NCBI RefSeq assembly: GCF_023091745.1
Contig: NC_068930.1
Coordinates: forward strand, 11,554,262-11,618,261
Source: Budorcas taxicolor
Taxonomy: Eukaryota > Chordata > Mammalia > Artiodactyla > Bovidae
Length of the DNA: 64,000 bases
Direction of reading: 5' to 3'
Part shown: one piece after another, positions 56,424 to 64,000 of the stretch
Numbering within the stretch: the stretch's first letter is position 1
How the letters are laid out: each line of letters begins with the position of its first letter
Translations under genes and position numbers: made by a program
The notes under the pieces: model-generated
What the model was told of the DNA's origin: nothing
Database searches by the model: none
The model's input: the letters and a program-made list of their open reading frames with translations, nothing else

Positions 56424-58612
56424 TTCAGTTCAGTTCAGTTGCTCAGTCGTGTCCGACTCTTTGAGACCCCATGAATTGCAGCATGCCAGGCCTCCCTGTC
56501 CATCACCATCTCCCGGAGTTCACTCAGACTCATGTCCATCAAGTCTGTGATGCCATCCAGACATCTCATCCTCGGTCATCCCCTTCTCCTCCTGCCCTCA
56601 ATCCCTCCCAGCATCAGAGTCTTTCACAATGAGTCAACTCTTCGCATGAGGTGGCCAAAGTACTGGAGCTACAGCTTTAGCATCATTCCTTCCAAAGAAA
56701 TCCAAGGGTTGATCTCCTTCAGAATGGACTGGTTGGATCTCCTTGCAGTCCAAGGGACTCTCAAGAGTCTTCTCCAACACCACACTTCAAAAGCATCAAT
56801 TCTTCGGCGCTCAGCCTTCTTTACAGTCCAACTCTCACATCCATACATGACCACAGGAAAAACCATAGCCTTGACTAGACGGACCTTAGTTGGCAAAGTA
56901 ATATCTCTGCTTTTGATTATGCTATCTAGGTTGCTCATAACTTTTCTTCCAAGGAGTAAGCGTCTTTTAATTTCATGGCTGCAGTCACCATCTGCAGTGA
57001 TTTTGGAGCCCCTCAAAATAAAGTCTGACACTGTTTCTACTGTTTCCCCATCTATTTCCCATGAAGTGATGGGACCAGATGCCATGATCTTCATTTTCTG
57101 AATGTTGAGCTTTAAGCCAACTTTTTCGCTCTCCACTTTCACTTTCATCAAGAGGCTTTTTAGCTCTTCTTCACTTTCTCCCATAAGGGTGGTGTCATCT
57201 GCATATCTGAGGTTATTGATATTTCTCCTGGCAATCTTGGTTCCAGCTTGTGTTCCTTCCAGTCCAGCGTTTCTCATGCTGTACTCTGCATAGAAGTTAA
57301 ATAAGCAGGGTGACAATATACAGCCTTGACGTACTCCTTTCCCAATTTGGAACCAGTCTGTTGTTCCATGTCCAGTTCTAACTGTTGCTTCCTGACCTGC
57401 ATACAGATTTCTCAAGAGGCAGGTCAGGTTGTCTGGTATTCCCATCTCTTCCAGAATTTTCCACAGTTTATTGTGACCCACACAGTCAAAGGCTTTGGCA
57501 CAGTCAGTAAAGCAGAAATAGATGTTTTTCTGGAACTCTCTTGCTTTTTCCACGATCCAGCGGATGTTGGCAATTTGATCTCTGGTTCCTCTGCCTTTTC
57601 TAAAACTGGCTTGAACATCAGGGTGTTCACGGTTCACGTATTGCTGAAGCCTGGCTTGGAGAATTTTGAGAACTACTTTACTAGCATGTGAGATGAGTGC
57701 AATTGTGCGGTAGTCTGAGCATTCTTTGGCATTGCCTTTCTTTGGGATTGGAATGAAAAGTGATATTTTCCAGTCCTGTGGCCACTGCTGAGTTTTCCAA
57801 CTTTGCTGCCATATTGAGTGCAGCACTTTCACAGCATCATCTTTCAGGATTTGAAACAGCTCCACTGGAATTCCATCACCTCCACTAGCTTTGTTCATAG
57901 TGATGCTTTCTAAGGCCCACTTGACTTCACATTTCAAGATGTCTGGCTCTAGACTAGTGATCACATCATCATGATTATCTGGGTCATGAAGGTCTTTTTT
58001 GTACAGTTCTTCCGTGTATTCTTGCCACGTCTTCTTAATATCTTCTGTTTCTGTTAGGTCTAGACCATTTCTGTCCTTTATTGAGCCCATCTTTGCATGA
58101 AATGTTCCCTTGGTATCTCTAATTTTCTTGAAGAGATCTCTAGTCTTTCCCATTCTGTTGTTTTCCTCTATTTCTTTGCACTGATTGCTGAGGAAGGCTT
58201 TCTTATCTCTTCTTGCTATTCTTTGGAACTCTGCATTCAGATGCTTATATCTTTCCTTTTCTCCTTTGCTTTTCATCTCTCTTCTTTTCACAGCTATTTG
58301 TAAGGCCTCCCCAGACAGCCATTTTGTTTTTTTGCATTTCTTTTCCATGGGAATGGTCTTGATCCCTGTCTCCTGTACAATGTCATAAACCTCATTCCAT
58401 TGTTCATCAGGCACTCTATCTATCAGATTTAGGCCCTTAAATCTATTTCTCAGTTCCACTGTATAATCATAAGGGATTTGATTTAGGTCATACATGAATG
58501 GTCTAGCAGTTTTCCCTACTTTCTTCAATTTGAGTCTGAATTTGGGAATAAAGAGTTCATGATCTGAGCCACAGTCAGCTCCTGGTCTTGTTTTCATTGA
58601 CTGTATAGAGCT
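56424..58612 (-). mobile_element. BovB LINE copy 2: 3' part (endonuclease C-terminus, RT, tail), antisense
   Basis: The tail TTCAGTTCAGTTCAGTTGC is at left. The copy runs through the complete RT and ends inside the endonuclease C-terminus at CTGTATAGAGCT (58612). It abuts a BovB 5' end in the opposite orientation at 58613, mirroring copy 1. It carries the longest open frame in the window. No clear target duplication is visible beside GCATAGCAGGAGGC at the left edge. Confidence 0.95.
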
Positions 58613-58621
58613 ACTAAGCAT
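56669..58621 (-). pseudogene. BovB endonuclease C-terminus plus full reverse transcriptase (650 aa)
   Basis: The most intact retrotransposon frame here. Residues 14-22 (GADCGSDHE) carry the terminal SDH motif of the APE-type endonuclease. A linker of about 200 residues follows. Then come RT finger FIPIPKKGNAKECSDYRT (289-306), motif A FTDCAKAFD (371-379, both aspartates kept), motif B GKGVRQGCILSPCLFN (427-442), motif C YADD (473-476) and the C-terminal VVMYGCESW region (590-598). The first ATG and five residues come from the junction, not from BovB. The main endonuclease domain is missing from this frame; it lies inverted next door. It stops when the tail frame closes. Not expected to be active. 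Confidence 0.9.
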
Positions 58622-58625
58622 GGGC

Positions 58626-58900
58626 GGCGCGTAGAGGAGCTACCCAACATCCGAGGTCAGGGGCAGTGGCCTAGAGTGCCAGGCTGTGATGGCACAGGAA
58701 CAGCTGAGAGGAGCTACCCCACGTCTGAGGTCAGTGGTGGCTGGGAGAAGTCACCTCGCGCCCGAGGCGAGGGTCAGTGACCCTGAGGAGCCACCACGCT
58801 GGAGGCCAGGGCCAGCAGCCGGGAGGAGCAACCCGAGGAGCGGTGGCTGCACAGGCACAGGAGGGCCTAGAGGAGCTATCCCACGTTGAAGGTCAGGAAC
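58626..58900 (+). repeat. BovB 5' UTR degenerate tandem repeats (copy 2)
   Basis: Units of about 38-45 bp: GAGGAGCTACCCCACGTCTG, GAGAAGTCACCTCGCGCCCG, GAGGAGCCACCACGCTGG, GAGGAGCAACCCGAGGAG, GAGGAGCTATCCCACGTTG and AAGGAGATACCCCTCGTCC. They end where the long open frame begins. Confidence 0.75.
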
Positions 58901-59815
58901 GGCGGCGGTAAGGAGATACCCCTCGTCCAAGGTAAGGAGCAGCGGCTGTGCTTTGCTGGAGCAGCCGTGAAGAGATACCCCCATGCCCAAGGTAAGAGAA
59001 ACCCTAGTAAGATGGTAGGTGTTGCAAGAGGGCATCAGAGGGGAGACACACTGAAACCATACTCACAGAAAACTAGTCAATCTAATCACACTAGGACCAC
59101 AGCCTTGTCTAACTCAATGAAACCAAGCCATGCCCACGGGGCAACCCAAGACGGGTGGGTCATGGTGGAGAGGTCTGACAGAATGTGGTCCACTGGAGAA
59201 GGGAATGGCAAGCCACTTCAGTATTCTTGCCTTGAGAACCCCAAAAACAGTATGAAAAGGCAAAATGATAGGATACCAAAAGGGGAACTCCCCAGGTCAT
59301 TAGGTGCCCAATATGCTACTGGAGATCAGTGGAGAAATAACTCCAGAAAGAATGAAGGGATGGAGCCAAAGCAAAAACAATACCCACTTGTGGATGTGAC
59401 TGGTGATAGAAGCAAGCTCCAATGCTGTAAAGAGCAATGTTGCATAGGAACCTGGAATGTCAGGTCCATGAATCAAGGCAAATTGGAAGTGGTCAAACAG
59501 GAGATGGCAAGGGTGAACGTCGACATTCTAGGAATCAGCGAACTAAAATGGACTGGAATGGGTGAATTTAACTCAGGTGACCATTATATCTACTACTGCG
59601 GGCAGGAATCCCTTGGAAGAAATGGAGTAGCCATCATGGTCAACAAAAGAGTCCAAAATGCAGTACTTGCATGCAATCTCAAAAACGACAGAATGATCTC
59701 TGTTCATCTCCAACACAAACCATTCAATATCACAGTTATCCAAGTCTATGCCCCAACCAGTAACGCTGAAGAAACTGAAGTTGAACGATCTTATGAAGAC
59801 CTACAAGACCTTTAG
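58886..59815 (+). pseudogene. BovB N-terminal region plus endonuclease (309 aa)
   Basis: Residues 1-185 are basic and of unknown role. They include WSTGEGNGKPLQYSCLENP (101-119), which is encoded by the same sequence found in the body of Bov-A SINEs. The APE-type endonuclease starts at GTWNVRS (188-194), with the catalytic-Glu motif ISELKW (217-222), YYCGQ (236-240) and QVYAPT (286-291). A 2-base loss at about 59812 ends the frame just before the DWNARVG motif, which continues in another frame. The ATG at 58886 is the first in frame, but the true start in the family is not certain to me. Confidence 0.85.
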
Positions 59816-59829
59816 AACTAACACCCAAA

Positions 59830-60267
59830 AAGGATGTCGTTTTCATTATAGGGGACTGGAATGCAAGAGTAGGAAGTCAAGAAATACCTGGAGTAACAGG
59901 CAAATTTGGCCTTGGAATGTGGAATGAAGCAGGGCAAAGACTAATAGAGTTTTGCAAAGAAAATGCACTGGTCATAGCAAACACCCTCTTCCAACAACAC
60001 AAGAGAAGACTCTACACATGGACGTCACTAGATGGTCAACACCAAAATCAGATTGATTGTATTCTTTGCAGCCAAAGATGGAGAAGCTCTATAGAGTCAA
60101 CAAAAACAAGACCAGGAGCTGACTGTGGCTCAGATCGTGAACTCCCTATTGCCAAATTCAGACTTAAATTGAAGAAAGTAGGGAAAACCGCTAGACCATT
60201 CAGTTATGACCTAAATCAAATCCCTTATGATTATACAGTGGAAGTGAGAAATAGATTTAGGGTCTAG
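59830..60267 (+). pseudogene. BovB endonuclease C-terminal half, shifted frame
   Basis: Continuation of the preceding frame in another phase. GDWNARVGSQE lies just upstream of the ATG at 59917, then FGLGMWNEAGQRLIEF, TWTSLDGQHQNQIDCIL and GADCGSDRELP. The terminal SDH motif of the endonuclease reads SDR here, so the catalytic histidine is lost; copy 2 on the minus strand keeps SDH. The frame ends at a stop (TAG) at 60265-60267. Confidence 0.85.
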
Positions 60268-60861
60268 ATCTGACAGATAGAGTGCCTGATGAACTATGGA
60301 ATAAGGTTCATGACATTTTACAGGAGACAGGGATCAAGACCATCCCCATGGAAAAGAAATGTCCAACATAGACAAAATCATAAAAAGCAGAGATATTACT
60401 TTGCCAACAAAGGTCCGTCTGGTAAAGCTATGGTTTTTCCAGTAGTCATGTATGGATGTGACAGCTGGACCGTAAAGAAGGCTGAGCACCAAAGAATTGA
60501 CGCTTTTGAATTGTAAGACTATTAAGAGTCCCTTGGACTGCAAGGAGCTCCAATTAGGGCATCCTAAAGGAAATCAGTCCTGGATATTCATTGGAAGAAC
60601 TGATGCTGAAGCTGAAACTCCAACACTTTGGCCACTTGCTGCAAAGAACTGACTCCTTAGAAAAGACCCTGATGCTGGGCAAGATTGAAGGCAGGAGGAG
60701 AAGTGGCTCACAGAGGACAAGATGGTTGGATGACATCACTGACTCGATGGACTTTAGTTTGAGCAAGCTCTGGGAGTTGGTGATGGACAGGGAAGCCTGG
60801 CATGCTGCAGTCCATGGGGTGGCAAAGAGTTGGACATAACTGGGTGACTGAAGTGAGACTG

Positions 60862-61017
60862 TAAGCTGCCAGGCTCCAGTGTTTATGGGGTTTCCTAGGT
60901 AATAATAGTGGAATGGGTTGCCATTTCCTTCTCCAGAGGATCTTCCTGACCCAGGTATTGAACACATCTCCTGCTTGGTAGGCAGAATCTTTGCCACAGA
61001 ACCGCCTGAGAAGCCCA
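60862..61017 (-). mobile_element. Bov-tA SINE, antisense, truncated
   Basis: Body GGAATGGGTTGCCATTTCC and head complement TTTGCCACAGAACCGCCTGAG. The outer 3' portion is lost against the BovB tail. Confidence 0.85.
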
Positions 61018-62400
61018 AAACATATTAAGTTTTGGTCATTTTTCTCTTGATATGTTTTAGAATTTTAGAAATGGCTGAATCATGTATATAAGACTATTGG
61101 ATCTAATTCCTTTTTTATATGGTCTTAAATGCCAGTTAACATGCCTTCAAAACTTAAAAGAAGATTTATGTTTTAGTTGTATAAAGCTATGCTCATTTTC
61201 CAGAAAATAAAGTATTTAAATGAGGTTTAAAAAGTATAATTTTCAAATAGTATTAAGCTATTAAATGCAAAACATTGGTCTTTAGAAATATAAAATTAAA
61301 AGGAGCTCAACAAAGATAGATGATGAAATACATAGGAACAAAAATGATTTCAATGCTTAATAGCTCTTGAAATTCAGAGTTTATGCCAAATACAAATTTT
61401 AGGAATAAATGAAGTTTCTTTTCTCAATCTTGTGCTTCTCTACCAACTGTTCATTAAATTTATAAATTAAGACCTAATTTATTTAGCTTTCAGAAATTTG
61501 GCTTTTTTTTTTTCTGTTGAGTTTTTCAGGCTAAATTACTAAAATGTTTTTTAAAAATTCAAAAATCATAAAGCTATATTAAAATATACCTAAATGTCAA
61601 ACAATTGAACATGAATATAATATATATGAACACATGATATTGATATATACACTTTACACATAGACACGCATTTGTAGTTGTGAAGTTATTGTATGGTACT
61701 TTCTCTATTTATTTTTCTTTTGATGGTGCGGGTCAATGTGGGTAATTCATTTGCTTGTGAAAAGTAAGGCATGGATGAAAGGACTACCTCCAGTCATTAA
61801 TAAAGCCCTTGAGGTCACATTTCTTAGAGTGGCTTTCAATCTGATTAGACATTTGAAGTGTTGCTGTGCACATATATGGGCACGATACTGCATGCTCTTG
61901 AGGAGACAGAAAATCTCTGGAAGACATCAGGATCACAGTTAGCTGACAGCAGGGGTACTTGGGCACTATTTCATTCAGTCCTTTGATCCTCTCTCAGGAG
62001 CCCACCAGAAAACAATGACATTATAACAAAGTTGGTAACAGAAACGGTGTCCTAAATTCCTTCGTTCCTGACCACCTTCCTCCACTTAGCTTCATTTTTC
62101 AGTTTCCCCAGCACTGAAATTCTGCATCAGCAGGAGCACTAACAATGCAGGCTCCCTTCTCCCTGCCTGCTATGATGGAGTCAAGGTTTGGGGCCCGCAG
62201 GTTTCTATGGCAACCGACTAATCTGCCAGCGAAAGGTGATGGGGCATTTCAGACTCCAGGACTTTCTTTTGAAAAACCTTATCACTCTCGTATTCTGAGT
62301 CACAGATTAATTGTGCAGGGTCACAATTGGTAAAAAGTCTTTACAAACAGGTACAAGAATGCAACATAGGCAAGAGAGCGTTTTGGTGCTTATAGATACC
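61018..62400. other. 1.4 kb without a recognised gene or repeat
   Basis: 61018-61730 is AT-rich. 61740-62340 is more balanced and includes an RFX-like X-box GTTTCTATGGCAAC at 62201-62214. No exon recognised. Confidence 0.4.
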
Positions 62401-62404
62401 AACT

Positions 62405-62975
62405 GTATCAGCCAGTGTTCTACCAGAGAAACAAACCTCTAGATGATAGGTAGAGAGCTACGTAACTGGAGGGATAGATACGCAGAGAGACAGAGGCAGA
62501 GACTTTAGTGCAAGAAGTTGACATATTTAATTGTGGAGGCTGATGAGGCAAAGCTGTCATCTGTAGGGCAGGACAATCTCAGGCAGGAGCTGATGGATGC
62601 TCTGATGATGGAACCTAATCTCTTTTACTTAAAATTTGCAGATTATAGGGACTCCCCTGGTGGTCCAGTGGTGAAGAATCTGCTTTCCAATGCAAGGGAT
62701 GCAGGTTTGATTCCTGGTTGGGGACCTAAGATCCCACATGCTGTGAAGCAACCAAGACCAGGCACCACAACTAGTCAGTCCCTGAGCCACAACGATACAC
62801 CTGAAGATCTCGTGAGCCTCAACCAAGACCCGATGCAGCCAAATAAATACATAACAACAACAACAACAACAAACTAATTGATTATAGATGTTCATCACAC
62901 CTAAAAGGACCCTCATAACAGTTATTTAACTCTATGTCCTAGCCAAAATGAGCCATAAAATTAACCATCACACAG
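62405..62975 (+). mobile_element. Unassigned mammalian-wide repeat, split by a CHR SINE
   Basis: TGTATCAGCCAGTGTTCTAC, CAGAGAAACAAACCTCTAGA and later AATTGTGGAGGCTGATGAGG are familiar from a common old mammalian repeat, but I cannot name the family securely. It is interrupted at 62649-62879. Confidence 0.45.
62649..62879 (+). mobile_element. CHR-type SINE (cetartiodactyl tRNA-derived)
   Basis: The head GGACTCCCCTGGTGGTCCAG resembles Bov-tA, but the body differs: AAGATCCCACATGCTGTGAA, AAGACCAGGCACCACAACTA, then GACCCGATGCAGCCAAATAA and an (AAC)n tail. That is the CHR layout. Direct repeats GATTATAG flank it (62641-62648 and 62880-62887). Confidence 0.88.
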
Positions 62976-63524
62976 ACCATAAATATCCTGAGGTCCACTC
63001 ATTAGAATGTTTTGGGGTGGTCATCAGCTCAGGTTGAATATGTATCAGTGGGAGGGAGAACTGGTAATTCTTTATTTTCAAAGTCAAGTTACTTGTGGCT
63101 GTGGGGTCAAGGGCACTGTGCACACTTCTCTGATGAAACCATAGGAGCCCATGCAGGCTAGTCACCACCTTGGGTTTGGACAACAGTGGCTACACAAACT
63201 TCCAGTAGGAGGTATCACAAGCAAAAGTGCGCTCTAAGATCTGCTACTTCCTGAGTAAGAAGAACAGATCTGTTCCTGTTCCTTGGAACAGTCCTGGGTT
63301 CCGAGCATCAACTGGAGCAGTGATTATCCGGGGTCATGGGCGACCTGGGTCAAGTGAACTGGTGTCATACACCAGAAGGATAGAAACCACTTACTTGTAA
63401 GGCAGAAACTCCCCATTAGCTGCTGGTCTTAAGTTGGTTGTGAGAGGAACGGATGAAAGAGGAGCAGGGGGACTCATGCTGCATTTAATTTTCTGCCTTC
63501 GCCATAACTGATTAAAGCTAGTCT

Positions 63525-63600
63525 TTATGAGGCTGTGTGGTTAACCCAAGGACTCTGGAGTCAGAAAGATTGATATAGTGCCCTGACATCACCACTTCAC
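63525..63600 (+). mobile_element. MIR SINE, 5' part
   Basis: TGTGTGGTTAACCCAAGGAC and CTCTGGAGTCAGAAAGATTG are the tRNA-like start of MIR in sense orientation. Confidence 0.55.
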
Positions 63601-63734
63601 CAGACAGTGATCTCAGCACAGTGGTCTGGAGCACGGGGAGCAGGAATGCACTAACTTGAAAGCAGTGGGGAGGAAGACATGAGTAAGTACATGGAAAGCC
63701 TGTTACTTGTGTAGAATAGTGTTGGATGTGCAGC

Positions 63735-64000
63735 AGGTGTGTGTTCAGTCAATCAAGTGGTGCCTAGTATTGATTCTAGTGGTGAAATGGCTGGAAGAAA
63801 GACCTCAGTCCTTGTCATCTTTGAAGAAAGAGTTCGGCAAAGAGACCAAGATTGTGAAATAGAGACAGTATTTATTAGAAGCAAAGCATGTGTGGAAGAG
63901 CACACAAGTGAACTTGGTGAGAATTGCCCACAATAGGGGTGGCTTGGGGGGCTTCTATGGGTGAAGTTTTCTACGTTGTCTCTGGCCAATCATCTCGAAG
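63735..64000 (-). mobile_element. Probable retroviral LTR, antisense, running off the window
   Basis: On the minus strand, an AATAAA signal (complement TTTATT at 63871-63876) is followed by a pyrimidine-rich stretch with TTGGTCTCTTTGCCGAAC. A CCAAT-type box lies upstream (complement at 63984-63990). This resembles the end of a ruminant ERV LTR. The element is cut by the window edge and has no visible internal sequence, so this is tentative. Confidence 0.35.

Larger units (their letters stand above)
58613..60855 (+). mobile_element. BovB LINE: 5' UTR, endonuclease, internal deletion, tail
   Basis: Starts at ACTAAGCATGGGCGGCGCG, close to the element's 5' end, and covers the repeat-rich 5' UTR and the whole endonuclease to AAAAGAAATG (60362). 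It then jumps to the RT C-terminal region (TCCAACATAGACAAAATCAT) and continues to the 3' tail near 60850. The join shares ATG with both sides. The part after the join looks like an older subfamily (GGATATTCATTGGAAGAACT), so it may be a separate, older fragment. The 5' part may equally be the inverted half of the neighbouring copy 2. Confidence 0.88.

Noticed and set aside
58886..59815. A host gene in the 309-aa frame
   Set aside because: It continues into APE-type endonuclease motifs, has a near-identical partner at 50378-51204 and sits directly downstream of a BovB 5' UTR.
50020..60362. Segmental duplication plus inversion of one BovB locus
   Set aside because: Inner junctions and missing or overlapping parts differ between the two loci, and no shared non-BovB flanking sequence is seen.

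Overview
This is ruminant genomic DNA, almost certainly from a bovid. It is packed with BovB (RTE-type) LINEs and with tRNA-headed Bov-tA and dimeric Bov-A2 SINEs. It also has a 5'-inverted L1 that looks bovine-specific, a CHR-type SINE, MIR/L2 relics, decayed L1M-age LINEs and a solo retroviral LTR. BovB alone covers roughly a quarter of the window. I see no intact host protein-coding gene, no multi-exon gene and no functional RNA gene. The one recognisable host-gene relic is a broken processed pseudogene of ribosomal protein L15 (36481-37117).

Layout. 1-6.35 kb: antisense decayed L1 broken by SINEs, a BovB tail and a 407-bp solo LTR with a perfect 6-bp target duplication. 6.35-13.4 kb: sense L1 relics, a BovB split by a 5'-inverted L1, and a tail-to-tail BovB pair. 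13.4-17.85 kb: sense L1M remains and SINEs. 17.85-32.6 kb: relatively repeat-poor DNA with scattered SINEs, two BovB tails and an unusual G-tract/hairpin element at 27.83 kb. 32.7-41 kb: a 2.2-kb antisense BovB, an inverted L1M tail, the RPL15 pseudogene and a 1.8-kb sense BovB with a 13-bp duplication. 41-50 kb: mostly single-copy DNA, MIRs, a small CpG cluster and SINEs. 50-60.9 kb: a dense BovB complex in which two loci, each with its 5' part inverted against its 3' part, form a large inverted repeat. 61-64 kb: single-copy DNA, a CHR SINE and a probable antisense LTR at the right edge.

No novel gene system is visible. The most striking observation is a 632-bp stretch that I align as identical between the two inverted BovB arms (50674-51305 and 58785-59416), while the flanking homologous sequence differs by about 4 percent. 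This suggests gene conversion between inverted repeats, or an assembly effect. All element names rest on recognition by eye; no database search was run.
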